A stretch of 64,000 nucleotides of DNA from Leptospira sp. B5-022 (GCF_000347035.1 NZ_ANIJ01000014.1:186001-250000), one strand, 5' to 3'. Shown: positions 42,089-51,541, numbered from the stretch's first letter. The notes: generated by a model not told the origin, from the sequence alone. Numbers and translations are program-made.

Positions 42089-42838
42089 GTGAGAATTGGA
42101 ATCGTCAAACATCTGAATGCCCGTCCCTTAACCTGGGGATTCGAGCAAAATTCAGAACATATAGTCGTACCGGAAAATCCCTCCCTATTAAAGGATTATC
42201 TATTACGGGGCCTGGTGGACGTAGGGTTGATCTCCTCGATCGAATGTCTTAGAAACTCCGACGTACTTTCCGTTTCTATGAAAGTTGGGGTCTGCGCCTC
42301 CGATCAGGTACGCTCCATAAAGTTTTTCAAAAATAAAAAGGAAGCCTACCCTCCTTACCGAATACTCACAGATAACGGTTCCAGGACAAGTATGGCCTTG
42401 GTTAGGGTGTTAGTACATAACGATTCCGGACAATTGCCGGAAGTTGCCCCTACGGATCCAAAGATCATCAAACAGGAGATTTCCATCGGAAGAGGGTCCC
42501 ATATGCTATTCGGGGACAACGCGTTATTCGCAGAATGGGATCCGGAAGTGTACGATGTAAAAGACCTAGCGGAATGGTGGTATGAAACCACAGGGACTTC
42601 GTTCATCTTCGCACTTTGGGCCTCTAAAAAACCGTTAGAATTACCTGACAGTTTCTATGAGGATTCCTTAAAATACGGCCTTGCTCATATCGAAGAAATC
42701 ATCGAAAAAGAATCTAGACTCCCTGCCGACCTGGTCCGAACTTATCTCACCCAAGAACTACATTATGAAATAACGGAAAGCGACCGCAAGGGTTTCGAAC
42801 TATTCGGAAAGTATTGTAACGACTTGGGGATCTTATAG
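42089..42838 (+). CDS. mqnA: Chorismate dehydratase MqnA
   Basis: First enzyme of the futalosine menaquinone pathway, removing water from chorismate to give 3-enolpyruvylbenzoate. The 249-residue protein starts with GTG. It has [56 protein letters not shown] and [30 protein letters not shown], matching the periplasmic-binding-protein-like fold of MqnA. The other pathway genes are not in the window. It ends next to the tandem-repeat region. Confidence 0.9.
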   Translation: MRIGIVKHLNARPLTWGFEQNSEHIVVPENPSLLKDYLLRGLVDVGLISSIECLRNSDVLSVSMKVGVCASDQVRSIKFFKNKKEAYPPYRILTDNGSRTSMALVRVLVHNDSGQLPEVAPTDPKIIKQEISIGRGSHMLFGDNALFAEWDPEVYDVKDLAEWWYETTGTSFIFALWASKKPLELPDSFYEDSLKYGLAHIEEIIEKESRLPADLVRTYLTQELHYEITESDRKGFELFGKYCNDLGIL

Positions 42839-42843
42839 TAATA

Positions 42844-43020
42844 GCCGCCCTACCCAACAACGTGGCAGCTTCATATACAAATCCACACATCAAGCCGCCC
42901 GACCCAACAACGTGGCAGCATCGCATACAAATCCACACATCAAGCTGCCCTACCCAACAACGTGGCAGCATCACATACAAATCCACACATCAAGCTGCCC
43001 GGCCCAACAACGTGGCAGCA
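42844..43020. repeat. 50-bp tandem repeat with internal hairpins
   Basis: Three full 50-bp units start at 42844, 42894 and 42944, and a fourth is cut short from 42994 to about 43020. The units differ at only a few positions. Each carries an inverted repeat, GC(C/T)GCC ... GGCAGC, around a loop containing CCCAACAACGT. In units 1 and 2 the left arm is GCCGCC, which still pairs (as a G-U wobble) only in minus-strand RNA. The array lies between convergent mqnA and a lipoprotein gene. The apparent open frames through it have a repeat period that is not a multiple of three and are not genes. Confidence 0.9.
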
Positions 43021-43060
43021 ATTCACAATTCACATCTAAACAAAATCACCCTAAGCACAA

Positions 43061-43110
43061 GCTTGCCGACGTTGCCCAAAGGGCAATGTGCCGAAGGCCT
43101 TGCGGCAAGC
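43061..43110. repeat. Palindromic element with nested hairpin
   Basis: The outer arms GCTTGCCG (43061-43068) and CGGCAAGC (43103-43110) are perfect inverted repeats. Inside, ACGTTGCCC-AAA-GGGCAATGT (43069-43089) forms a nine-pair stem with a three-base loop, and CCGAAGGCCTTG follows. The GC-rich, cloverleaf-like arrangement resembles small non-coding palindromic repeats found between bacterial genes. It adjoins the tandem array and precedes the end of the convergent lipoprotein gene. Confidence 0.75.
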
Positions 43111-43131
43111 ACCCAATCTTCACCTAGAAAT

Positions 43132-43806
43132 TTAATAGACGAAGGTGATCCTGTAATCCCAGGATTTATTTCCGAACTTCTCCACAGTATCCGCGAGAGG
43201 TAATCTATAAACCAGCCTCCCTAAACCTTGTTCTCCTCGGTTCGTATAACAAACGGAAGTGATCGGGAAATTCACTTTAAAATTGAGTGCATTTCCTCGG
43301 ATGAGTCTTAAAGTTTCACTCAGGATCTTTTTCTCTCCGTCCATCTGCATGGATTCCAAGGATTTGCTGATAGAAGGAAATTCTCTTTTGATATAGATCG
43401 TATTGGCCTTTTCTTTTTTGATCTGAACGTTTCCGAGAAGTACATTTTCCAATTGAGAAATGTCCGTAAAATCAACCTTGTAAGTGACTTTTGCTTTTTC
43501 TCGGAATGCGCCAGGCTCGGCTTCGGAACTTTCTAATTTTTGAAAGGTATAATCTTTTAATATGAGGCTTTTGGAAAAAAATCCTTTATTCAATCGGTTT
43601 TGGATCTCTTCTTTTCTGGTGGGAAGGAATTTGATCAATGATTCTTCCGACTTACGTTTGGTCGGAACCATATAAGAGATTTCCAAAGTGCCGCTTAAGT
43701 TGGAATTGATAGTGAGAGTCTCTTCGTATTCGAAACATCCGAATAAAAGAAAACAGAGTAAAAAAAGTGATTTCTGGAAGAAGCGGATGGAAAAGCCCGA
43801 ACGCAT
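43132..43806 (-). CDS. Lipoprotein of unknown function
   Basis: A 224-residue protein with a signal peptide ending FLLFGC (lipidated cysteine about 24), followed by FEYEETLTINSNLSGTLEISY. The mature protein alternates beta-like stretches: a Lys-rich NKGFFSKSLILKDYTF segment, VTYKVDFTDISQLENVLLG, and a C-terminal SWDYRITFVY strand. The overall pattern is like small envelope lipoproteins that describe an integral-type NLSG strand, but no family is claimed. It ends beside the repeat region and begins about 90 bp from the amtB end, after that gene's terminator, so it probably has its own promoter. Confidence 0.7.
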   Translation of the reverse strand: MRSGFSIRFFQKSLFLLCFLLFGCFEYEETLTINSNLSGTLEISYMVPTKRKSEESLIKFLPTRKEEIQNRLNKGFFSKSLILKDYTFQKLESSEAEPGAFREKAKVTYKVDFTDISQLENVLLGNVQIKKEKANTIYIKREFPSISKSLESMQMDGEKKILSETLRLIRGNALNFKVNFPITSVCYTNRGEQGLGRLVYRLPLADTVEKFGNKSWDYRITFVY

Positions 43807-43850
43807 ACCTCAATTCGCACGGAACCTTTCTTTTTCGTCAACGGTAAAAG

Positions 43851-43883
43851 AAAAAACCCCCGCAGTCGACCGCGGAGGTTTTC
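43851..43883 (-). terminator. Intrinsic terminator after amtB
   Basis: On the minus strand AAAACCTCCGCG pairs with TGCGGGGGTTTT around a GTCGAC-containing loop and runs into TTTTTT. It lies 16 bp past the amtB stop. Arm length, GC content and U-tract are typical of a Rho-independent terminator. Confidence 0.85.
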
Positions 43884-43898
43884 ACATATTCGAAAGTC

Positions 43899-45254
43899 TT
43901 ATTTAGAAATCGGGTATGCTTCGTTCCCGTGTTCCAGAATATCCAGACCTTGGATCTCTTCGTCTTCGGAAACTCTTAAACCGATAGTGAATCTGAGCGC
44001 CAAGAAGATCACTAAACTCGCTCCGAATGCCCAAATAAATCCGATCCCTACTCCTTGGAGCTGAACTAATAATTGGTCAATTCCACCGCCGAAGAATAGA
44101 CCGTTCACTCCGCCGAAAGCTTCCTCAGCGAATAGGCCGGCAGCGATGGTTCCCCATGCTCCACAGACGCCATGAACGGATACCGCTCCTACAGGATCGT
44201 CCACTTTGATCTTATCAAAGAATAACACGCTGAATACTACAAGCACCCCGGCAACCAGTCCGATGATGATCGCTGAACTAATACTGACGTTCGCACAAGG
44301 TGCAGTGATCGCCACAAGTCCCGCCAAAGCGCCGTTTAAGGTTAGACCTATGTCCGGCTTTTTGAAAAGGATCCAGGTAACCAACATGGAAGAAACCGCA
44401 CCTGCGGCCGCCGCAAAGTTAGTCGTAACAGCTATGATAGCAAAGGTTCCTCCACCAACGGAAGTAGTGGATCCCGGGTTAAAACCGAACCAGCCTAACC
44501 AAAGAATAAAAACCCCGAGAGCCGCGATCGTCATATTATGACCTAAGATAGGAAGGACTTTTCCGTCTTGGTATTTTCCCAGACGAGGTCCAAGCACTAT
44601 GGTTCCTGCAAGTCCTGCCCAGCCGCCTACGGAGTGCACCACGGTGGAACCTGCAAAGTCTATAAATCCTGCTTCTACCAAATAACCTTTATTATCCGGA
44701 TCGAATAGGTTGGACCATGCTAATGAACCGAAGACCGGATACACAAAGGCTGTGATCAATACGGAGAAGATCACGTAATCCACGAACTTGGTCCGTTCCG
44801 CCATAGCTCCCGAAACGATGGTCGCAGCAGTTCCTGCAAACACCAATTGGAATATGAAGAATGTGAACTTGCCCGGATCAGGTTTCCCGTCTACGACCAA
44901 AAGACTGTCGGCCAAAGAAATGGAACCGAATCCGAAACCGCTAACCACCTGAGGTCCGAACATCATCGCAAATCCGATCAACCAAAACGCCAAAGAGCCC
45001 AAAGAGAAGTCCATGAAGTTCTTCATGAGAATATTCACCGTATTTTTGGCCCTTGTAAATCCAGCTTCCACCAAAGCGAAACCGGCCTGCATAAAAAATA
45101 CCAGAAAGCCTGCTATACAGGTCCATAACCAGTTCGTTTCATCTCTTAAAGTTGCGACTGCGCTCAACGCAGATTCGGCGGTCACCGGGGCTGTATCGTC
45201 GGCCCAAATTCCGCTCGAGGCAACGGCGAGCGTAAGTAATACTAATATGCGCAT
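43899..45254 (-). CDS. amtB: Ammonium transporter
   Basis: A 451-residue Amt-family inner-membrane channel that takes up ammonium/ammonia. A cleavable signal-like segment (MRILVLLTLAVASSGIWA) is followed by eleven membrane segments. MQAGFALVEAGFTRAKNT is the family opening. The twin pore histidines lie in GSTVVHSVGG and in VSVHGVCGAWG. The usual glnK (PII) partner is not next to it; instead the GAF-PP2C-TPR gene precedes it on the same strand, 59 bp away, and it ends at its own terminator. AGGA lies before the ATG. Confidence 0.95.
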   Translation of the reverse strand: MRILVLLTLAVASSGIWADDTAPVTAESALSAVATLRDETNWLWTCIAGFLVFFMQAGFALVEAGFTRAKNTVNILMKNFMDFSLGSLAFWLIGFAMMFGPQVVSGFGFGSISLADSLLVVDGKPDPGKFTFFIFQLVFAGTAATIVSGAMAERTKFVDYVIFSVLITAFVYPVFGSLAWSNLFDPDNKGYLVEAGFIDFAGSTVVHSVGGWAGLAGTIVLGPRLGKYQDGKVLPILGHNMTIAALGVFILWLGWFGFNPGSTTSVGGGTFAIIAVTTNFAAAAGAVSSMLVTWILFKKPDIGLTLNGALAGLVAITAPCANVSISSAIIIGLVAGVLVVFSVLFFDKIKVDDPVGAVSVHGVCGAWGTIAAGLFAEEAFGGVNGLFFGGGIDQLLVQLQGVGIGFIWAFGASLVIFLALRFTIGLRVSEDEEIQGLDILEHGNEAYPISK

Positions 45255-45313
45255 ATTTTTCCTAAATCTCCTATATATTTTTCAACACGATCCCTTGAAC
45301 TTCGCTTTATAAA

Positions 45314-47170
45314 TTAAACCGCTTCTTTTCTTTGTTCCGAAACGACTAGATCTCCTGATTTTCTTTTTACTAATTCCTCCAGTTTTTTAAGGGAAATTTT
45401 TAGATACTCATTCGTAGGCGCACTCTTGATCCCTTGTTGCAGGACCTTGATCGCCTTAGGAGTTTCATTATCTTTCAAATAACATCTCGCCAGCCTTAAG
45501 CTGGATTTAGCGTACGTATGGTCGATAGCAAGAGAACGTTTTAACGCTCTCTTCGCTTCCGGGATATTCTCCAATTCATAATACGCTCTGCCTAAAAGAT
45601 AATGAATGTGCTCGGATTCTTCTCCGCTCGTTTTGATATATTTCTCCAAGAACTGTACGCTCTTTTCGAAATTTCGATCTCTGTAATACATTTTTCCGAG
45701 AAGGACTAAACTATCTTTGAGAGATTCGTCCATGGAGAATACTTCCAAAGCTTTGTCGTAAGCGACCTGATCCTTTTTCGCTTTCGCGGCTGACTTTGCG
45801 AGAGAAAGCAGGGTCTTCGCTTTTCCAAGCTCGGGATTACATTGAAGTGCGAGCAAGGAAACGTCGTCCCCGTTTCTCACATCTCCCTTATATCTTTTGA
45901 ATCTTCCGATCAAGGAACCGACTAGATCGGAAACATAGATCTTATCTCTTTGTTCTTCTATAGTGGATTTTTCCTGACGGATCCATTCTATAAAACGTTG
46001 GTTTCCTAACTCCTGGCGTTGTTCATTCTTCTGTTCCGTAATACCGTCCGTAGGTAAGAAGAGAATATCTCCAGGAAGGATCCTTCCGTGTTTTTCTTCA
46101 AAATTACTTCTTTCTACTTCGAAAATACCGAGAGGAACTCCTTGGGTATCCAGCTCCTCAATTCTTCCATGACCGTTATGGTAATGTAACATTTTTTGGT
46201 GAGCGGCATTCACGTAAGAATAAGTATAGTCGCTGTAAACCTTCAAAATGAAAGCGGTGAAATAAGTTCCATCCGGAAGCTGTGGCCGAATGGATTCACC
46301 CAACTCGGCCAAAGTTTCGGACAGTCCCATACCAAGGGAAGTACAACGTTGAAATTGGTAGTGGATGGACATGGTGACTAACGCGGCAGGAATACCATGG
46401 CCGGAAACATCCACTATGATCGCAGTGATGGAATTCCCTTGTCGAACCACATTAAAGTAGTCTCCGGAAACTTCCGTCATAGGCTCGTAATAAGTCCCGA
46501 AATGTAGACCGTTCCAAGGAGAGATCGTAGTCTCTACGATTTGGCTCTGGACGTTACGCCCCATTCTCATATCCCATTCCAATTGTTTCAGGATCTGAGC
46601 CTCTCTTTCATTCGCCTGGACCAAACCTTGGATCAGACGAACGCTTGTGATCGCAAGAGCGAGCTGAGAACCTAGAGCTTCTAAGATCTCCAAATCGTCT
46701 TCTCTATAGAAAAATTCCGTGTCGGATTCCACGGCAATCGTCCCGAGACAATCTTCTTTGTACATGATTGGAACACACATTACGGCTCGGGTAGTTTCTC
46801 CCTCGTCTATGTATTCCGCATGATGTGTTAAGTCCTGAATGAGCAAGGGCATGCGGGTCTTAAAAGTGAACCCAGAATAACCTTCATCCTGGCTCAGATC
46901 TCTGCGAGGCGGGATTGTCTCTTTTAAGAAGCGAGAAGGGACCAGAAGATTTCCCTTCCACATCCTGAGAGTGGTATTATCGCACTCGAAAATGTCCTTA
47001 CAGAGGCTGATTACGATATCGTAAAGTTCCTCTTCCTTATCTGCGTTTGCGAATTCCTTACTGATGTAGAGAAGGATATCGATCTTATTCTTCTCGGTTA
47101 AACCACCGACGACCTTCCTTGCTCCGCGAAAATTAACGACTTTTCTTTGCCCAAATTTGAGTTCTATCAT
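45314..47170 (-). CDS. GAF - PP2C (SpoIIE-type) phosphatase - TPR protein
   Basis: A 618-residue cytoplasmic signalling protein. An N-terminal GAF domain (about 30-190) ends with EREAQILKQLEWDMRMGRNV. A SpoIIE/RsbU-type PP2C phosphatase follows (about 200-430) with GDYFNVVRQG, IIVDVSGHGIPAALV and LPTDGITEQ, its metal-binding aspartates intact. A C-terminal tetratricopeptide region (about 460-600) completes it. The start is the ATG at 47170, with GAGGTG seven bases upstream; a TTG two codons earlier lacks room for a binding site. Such phosphatases dephosphorylate STAS proteins in partner switching, and two STAS proteins are encoded in this window. Confidence 0.92.
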   Translation of the reverse strand: MIELKFGQRKVVNFRGARKVVGGLTEKNKIDILLYISKEFANADKEEELYDIVISLCKDIFECDNTTLRMWKGNLLVPSRFLKETIPPRRDLSQDEGYSGFTFKTRMPLLIQDLTHHAEYIDEGETTRAVMCVPIMYKEDCLGTIAVESDTEFFYREDDLEILEALGSQLALAITSVRLIQGLVQANEREAQILKQLEWDMRMGRNVQSQIVETTISPWNGLHFGTYYEPMTEVSGDYFNVVRQGNSITAIIVDVSGHGIPAALVTMSIHYQFQRCTSLGMGLSETLAELGESIRPQLPDGTYFTAFILKVYSDYTYSYVNAAHQKMLHYHNGHGRIEELDTQGVPLGIFEVERSNFEEKHGRILPGDILFLPTDGITEQKNEQRQELGNQRFIEWIRQEKSTIEEQRDKIYVSDLVGSLIGRFKRYKGDVRNGDDVSLLALQCNPELGKAKTLLSLAKSAAKAKKDQVAYDKALEVFSMDESLKDSLVLLGKMYYRDRNFEKSVQFLEKYIKTSGEESEHIHYLLGRAYYELENIPEAKRALKRSLAIDHTYAKSSLRLARCYLKDNETPKAIKVLQQGIKSAPTNEYLKISLKKLEELVKRKSGDLVVSEQRKEAV

Positions 47171-47407
47171 GGTCAAGCACCTCTACGTATCCGATTCTGT
47201 TTCTCTCTGGATTCGTTTCGCTCTACCGAGTTCTTATGCAATTAGCGTACCAATTCTCCAAATTCACATATTCTGCCTATTTTATAGGACTAACGAGATA
47301 GTGTGTATATTATCTAGGCATATTTACATTGAGACATACTTTAGAGCTGGTGAGATAAAAGGAAGAATGCCACTCTTTTAAGGTAGTAAATCAGGGTTTA
47401 TGTCTTG

Positions 47408-48634
47408 TTAGGCTCTCACTTTTTGCCGGAATTTTCTTTTTAATTTCAAAAACCAGCTCTGCTTTTTAGAGGTCCCGTATTCTCTTAGGAAAGTTTCTAC
47501 CTTAGGGAAAACATCGTCTTCCGCCTTCTCCGCAAGGATCAAACAGCCGTGACCATAATCGTCGCTGGCTCCTTCTTCCTTAGAGATTACGTGAAATTTT
47601 TTTATCTTTGTTCCTGCTCTTTCGTATACGGATCGTACAGTGTCAGGCGTTGCGATTGCATCATTTGCACCCGCAATAAAAAGACTCGGAACGGTGATCT
47701 CTTTCTGAAGATCTATATAATCGTAAAATCCGTTTAGAGAACTCATCTTCTTTGTCTCTATCCAAGACATGAATTGTTCTATCAATCCTTCGCTGATATT
47801 TTCGACCGCGTTTTTCATTACCTTTTTAACGGTCCTAGGACGGGTCGCTTTCGGATTATACAGTATCTGATCAATAGGTGTGTAAATTTCCCCGGCAAGC
47901 GGAGCGAGCATAGAAGCCCCGAACTTTAGATCCAAAACTTTTCTAGCTCGAGGAAATCTAGAAAGTAGACCGATCAAACTCAATCCTAAATGGTTTAAAT
48001 TCCCCGGACCACCCAGAGAAACAAAACTTGCGATCCTTTCTTTTTCGGATTTGGATGCGATCCCGAGGTATGAATAGAAGATCATAGCACCCATAGAATG
48101 GCCTACCCAATTCACACGTTTATTTTCCGTCAAAGAAAGAACCTTGGAGATGATCGCGGGAACATCGTATTTTACTAAATCATCAAACGTGAAGTCCTCG
48201 TATCCTCCCCTACTCTCATGGAAGGAACTCCCCGCGCCTCTCAAAGAAACGGCGAATACCTCGTAACCTCTCAATTTTAGATAATAAGGAAGAGAATGTC
48301 TTTTGTCCAAATCGATCACATACTTGTTCGTAGCGATCCCATGTACAACGATCACCGGAGCAAGTTCGGAATTCGGGATGGGAGGAATATGTCTGTGTAA
48401 TGCAATATTCCATCCATCTTTGGTTTTTGCAAAATGAAGTTCGTCTGCAATATCTTCCTGACCGTATAGACGAGAGAACCAGTCCAATAAAATAGGATAT
48501 AAAACCAGGACGGCGATCAGAAATAAGGAAAATAGGATCGCAAGCGAAGAAGCGAAGACCGCAAAAAATATGATCGCGAAAAACGTAGTGATCAGATAAA
48601 ACGGGCCTCTTCTGTTTTTTAGGATTGCGATCAC
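47408..48634 (-). CDS. Alpha/beta-hydrolase family protein, membrane-anchored
   Basis: A 408-residue protein. One or two hydrophobic segments (about 12-50) anchor the N-terminus. The rest is an alpha/beta-hydrolase fold: VVHGIATNKYV (oxyanion-hole HG at about 98-100), WVGHSMGAMIF with the nucleophile serine near 180, GANDAIATPDT supplying the acid and DYGHGCLI the histidine. The complete triad suggests an active esterase or lipase, possibly acting on membrane or host lipids. The substrate is unknown. It is separated by about 240 bp from the phosphatase gene. Confidence 0.88.
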   Translation of the reverse strand: MIAILKNRRGPFYLITTFFAIIFFAVFASSLAILFSLFLIAVLVLYPILLDWFSRLYGQEDIADELHFAKTKDGWNIALHRHIPPIPNSELAPVIVVHGIATNKYVIDLDKRHSLPYYLKLRGYEVFAVSLRGAGSSFHESRGGYEDFTFDDLVKYDVPAIISKVLSLTENKRVNWVGHSMGAMIFYSYLGIASKSEKERIASFVSLGGPGNLNHLGLSLIGLLSRFPRARKVLDLKFGASMLAPLAGEIYTPIDQILYNPKATRPRTVKKVMKNAVENISEGLIEQFMSWIETKKMSSLNGFYDYIDLQKEITVPSLFIAGANDAIATPDTVRSVYERAGTKIKKFHVISKEEGASDDYGHGCLILAEKAEDDVFPKVETFLREYGTSKKQSWFLKLKRKFRQKVRA

Positions 48635-48734
48635 AACAGAGAAAGGTTCACCGAGACAACACGAATGTCAAGTATTCCCAAACATGCTTGCCTGGATTTT
48701 TAATCGAATTAAGATGACGAAATAGTTTCTAACA

Positions 48735-49169
48735 ATGGATAAAAAGTTAGATTACAGACTTTATCGTTCCCCCGCCGGCTGGTACAGCATGGTAATTCCA
48801 GGCCATTGGCAGAATATTGTGATCGAAGGTATTCCCGCTTTTTTCGAGGAAAATGGTGCAGGTGCCATGCAAGTTTACGCTTTCGAAAATAAAGAAGGTG
48901 GATTCGATCCGGAACAGGAACTAGAAAGATATCTTGCGACCCATAAAATAGAATACGTGAGAGAAATGGCTGCCTTCTTCGAAAACAATGAAGGCGCTAA
49001 GATCATTGCCTGTGAATTTTTAAAAGAAGACGGAAGACATTGGATGGTCTATCTAGTTTCCACTAAAAAAAGAATGATCCTAGTCACTTATAATGGGGAC
49101 GAGGAGCCTACCGAAGAATTAGCGGAACAATTGACCACCGTGGTCAGCTCCATTCGTATCCAGGAATGA
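48735..49169 (+). CDS. Conserved small protein of unknown function
   Basis: A 144-residue soluble protein with no signal peptide. It opens DYRLYRSPAGWYSMVIPGHW, then has alternating beta-like stretches (GAGAMQVYAFENKEG; HWMVYLVSTKKRMILVTYNG) and a short C-terminal helix with TTVVSSIRIQE. The layout recalls small PsbP/Mog1-like alpha-beta-alpha domains, but I cannot assign it firmly. It is divergent from the hydrolase (about 100 bp away) and convergent with the glycerol-kinase-like gene, whose end is 1 bp away. Confidence 0.65.
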   Translation: MDKKLDYRLYRSPAGWYSMVIPGHWQNIVIEGIPAFFEENGAGAMQVYAFENKEGGFDPEQELERYLATHKIEYVREMAAFFENNEGAKIIACEFLKEDGRHWMVYLVSTKKRMILVTYNGDEEPTEELAEQLTTVVSSIRIQE

Positions 49170-49170
49170 T

Positions 49171-50718
49171 CTAATCTATCTTCAGAGTGGATTGTACCGC
49201 TCTATGCCAACGTTCCAACTTCGATTCTCTGAATTTTGGATCCATCTTAGGTTTGAAAATTTTATAACCTCTTTCGAGTTTACTTAATTCCTCTAAATTT
49301 TTCCAATAACCGGAACCAAGTCCGGCAAGATAAGCGGCACCCGTTGCGGTCATATCCGGCTCCGGTGCACGTTTTACTTCCACATTACAGAAATCAGCAA
49401 GACATTGTAGAAGAATATCCGACTGGGAGACTCCTCCATCCACCATGATGGAGCTTACGTGGACATTCGTGTCCTTTTTGATCCCTTCTAATATATCAAA
49501 TAAAGATAATGCGATTCCTTCGAGTACCGCTCTTGCCACATGTCTTCTGTGAGTTGCTAAAGAAAGCCCGAATACGGAAGCCTTTGCATTCGGATTAAAA
49601 TGAGGAAATCTCATCCCGGAGGCAGTCGGAACGAAGATCACTCCTTCCGTGTCGTTTGTTTGAGAAGCGAGTTCGTTCAACACTTTCGGAGTATCGGAAA
49701 GACCGATCCCTTTCCCAAGCCAGTCGATCAGAGTCCCCACAGTTCCGGTATAACCCTCTAACATATACGTAGGTTTTCCGCCCAGTCTCCATGCAACCAA
49801 CGGAAATAAACCTCTTTTGGAAATTTTAGGTTTATCTCCCATATTCATGTCCACAAACGCACCCGAACCTTGGGAAATTTTTACTCCTCCCTTTTCAAAA
49901 CATGCGTGTCCGAATAGAGCCGCCATCTGATCTCCTACCACTGCCCTGATCGGGATCCCTATACCGAATAGAGAAGGATCCGTAACTCCGAAATCAGCAG
50001 ACGTATCTTTCACATTCGGAAAAATTTTCGTAGGGATATTGAAGATCCCGCAAAGTGGAGCATTCCACTGTAATTGGAAAGGATTGAACATACCGGTCAC
50101 CGTAGCATTGGAAGGATCACTCACATGTTCTTTTCCCTTTGTAAGTTTGTATACGAACCAAGTATCTAATGTACCGAAAAGTATCTCTCCCTTCTTGGCT
50201 CTTTTTCTTAGTTCAGGATTTTTATCAAGTACCCATTTTAAACGGACCGAGGCATGATCGGTAGTAAACTTGAGCATATAAGTTGCGATCATCATTGGAT
50301 TGCCTGTGATCGCCCCCAAGATCCTTGAAACGAATTGGATCACTTTCCAAATTTTATTGGAGTTCATCTCCTCTGAAGTTTTACCCGCTCGTACGTCCGC
50401 CCAACTGATTAGTTTTGTTAAAGGTTTTCCGCTTTCTTTATCCCAAAGGAGAAAAGAACCTCTTTGGTTGCAGATCCCGAGTGAATCCATATTTGCAGCT
50501 TGGAACTTTTTATTCTTAAAAGTTTTTTTAAGAATGGAAACAAGTGCCTGCCAAAGTTTTTCGGGGTCATGTTCCAATGCGCCAGGTTCACTTATGATCG
50601 GAGGAGTTTTTTCATATTGGCGAGAAACAATTCTGCCCTTCTTGTCGAATACGATAGCTCGGATCCCGCTTCCACCACTATCGATAGAAAGAATATATTT
50701 TTCTTTTAAGGCGGCCAT
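49171..50718 (-). CDS. glpK: FGGY-family kinase, glycerol kinase-like
   Basis: ATP-dependent carbohydrate kinase of 515 residues. The ATG at 50718 ([16 protein letters not shown]) is chosen because GGAGAG lies just before it; a more distal ATG at 50754 lacks a binding site. The fold is typical: an N-terminal phosphate loop [29 protein letters not shown] and [41 protein letters not shown] and [20 protein letters not shown] are close to glycerol kinase patterns. The Gly-Thr-Thr-Ser of the usual first loop is changed to Gly-Gly-Ser-Gly. Glycerol phosphorylation is likely, but another polyol is possible. Confidence 0.82.
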   Translation of the reverse strand: MAALKEKYILSIDSGGSGIRAIVFDKKGRIVSRQYEKTPPIISEPGALEHDPEKLWQALVSILKKTFKNKKFQAANMDSLGICNQRGSFLLWDKESGKPLTKLISWADVRAGKTSEEMNSNKIWKVIQFVSRILGAITGNPMMIATYMLKFTTDHASVRLKWVLDKNPELRKRAKKGEILFGTLDTWFVYKLTKGKEHVSDPSNATVTGMFNPFQLQWNAPLCGIFNIPTKIFPNVKDTSADFGVTDPSLFGIGIPIRAVVGDQMAALFGHACFEKGGVKISQGSGAFVDMNMGDKPKISKRGLFPLVAWRLGGKPTYMLEGYTGTVGTLIDWLGKGIGLSDTPKVLNELASQTNDTEGVIFVPTASGMRFPHFNPNAKASVFGLSLATHRRHVARAVLEGIALSLFDILEGIKKDTNVHVSSIMVDGGVSQSDILLQCLADFCNVEVKRAPEPDMTATGAAYLAGLGSGYWKNLEELSKLERGYKIFKPKMDPKFRESKLERWHRAVQSTLKID

Positions 50719-50774
50719 GACTCTCTCCAATTTTTTTACTGAGGTAGAATCCATTAGGATTCGGCTGCGTCAAT

Positions 50775-50800
50775 AAAAAAGCCGCCATGAAGGCGGCCTT
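50775..50800 (-). terminator. Intrinsic terminator after the host-attachment gene
   Basis: On the minus strand GCCGCC-TTCAT-GGCGGC is followed by six T. It lies 28 bp past the stop of the host-attachment family gene and before the kinase gene on the same strand. A standard Rho-independent terminator. Confidence 0.88.
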
Positions 50801-50827
50801 AATAATATCGACTCGAATGGATCTTAC

Positions 50828-51256
50828 TTACGCTTGGCTTACAAGCACACTCTTAAGATGATTCATCAAATTTGATTCTTTTTCATGCACGATATCTTTA
50901 GGCATCTTATGATAGATCCTTTCCCTGGACTTCTCGTCCAATTTACCTAGGATCATTCCCATAAAGCCCGGTTCGGAAACCAAAATAAAATTAGAGAAAG
51001 AGTCCTTCTTTCTTTCCAAGTTCATAAAATCGCAAAGTTTACCGGCAAAAGCCGCAGCCACTCTCTTTTTCGGTTCGCGAAAAAAACCAAAATCCGACCT
51101 GGAAGCCTGACCCGCGTCCGTAACTAGATCCGAATTTCTCAGTCTTCCTTCGGGATTTTCCATCATTTGCACCAGCTTCAAACCGTTAGTCGGTCCTTGG
51201 TATTCGAAAATTTTTGCCTCACTTCGGTTTGCAACCACCACCCATTTTTTCTTCAT
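50828..51256 (-). CDS. Host-attachment family protein (eRF1-like domain)
   Basis: A 142-residue protein matching the family annotated as protein required for attachment to host cells (AtsE-like, baeRF clan). It opens KKKWVVVANRSEAKIFEYQG. SRSDFGFFREPKKRVAAAFAG has the charged patch typical of the family. NFILVSEPGFMGMILGKLDEKSRERI follows, with a KDIVHEKE segment near the C-terminus. The family name comes from an Agrobacterium locus; the structure suggests an RNA- or ribosome-related role, so the label should not be read as a virulence claim. It has its own terminator. Confidence 0.82.
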   Translation of the reverse strand: MKKKWVVVANRSEAKIFEYQGPTNGLKLVQMMENPEGRLRNSDLVTDAGQASRSDFGFFREPKKRVAAAFAGKLCDFMNLERKKDSFSNFILVSEPGFMGMILGKLDEKSRERIYHKMPKDIVHEKESNLMNHLKSVLVSQA

Positions 51257-51509
51257 ACTGTACCCTCCTATTTATGAAACTTTCCGCCACCGAAAGGTTC
51301 GGAATTCGGCGAAGGTAGTTTTAACCCAAAGAGAGAGAGCTATCAATTACTTTTCCCAAAACCTTCTACTTTCATGAAAAAGATCAGAAACAAATTTTGT
51401 TTAATAAATCCATAACGATCGTTTTGATAAAATACGGATACTTTCGGAAATAAAAAGATTAGAAAAATGAAATATACTTCCTGTGATAAAGTGGAATCTC
51501 TCTAAACCC

Positions 51510-51541
51510 AAAAAAACCGCGGAACATAGCCCGGTCCGCAG
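51510..51541 (-). terminator. Orphan intrinsic terminator on the minus strand
   Basis: On the minus strand CTGCGGA pairs with TCCGCGG (one G-T), with an 11-base loop, followed by seven T (51510-51516). No minus-strand gene lies upstream of it; the next feature in that direction is the divergent haem operon. It may end a short non-coding RNA starting near the Fur-like box. No clear promoter was found for it. Confidence 0.7.

Noticed and set aside
42844..43020. CRISPR array
   Set aside because: The whole 50-bp unit repeats, with no unique spacers, and no cas genes are nearby.
42844..43110. Integron attC-like sites, because the repeats contain a CCCAAC core resembling the RYYYAAC box
   Set aside because: No matching GTTRRRY box is found in the right place and orientation, there is no integrase gene, and the units abut one another without gene cassettes.
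42862..43203. Protein-coding gene across the tandem repeats
   Set aside because: The 50-bp period is not a multiple of three, the frame runs into the palindromic element and the convergent lipoprotein gene, and no binding site precedes it.
50828..51256. Virulence or adhesion factor, from the family name host attachment
   Set aside because: The name derives from one early report; the domain resembles eRF1-like fold proteins, it has no signal peptide, and a role in attachment is not supported here.
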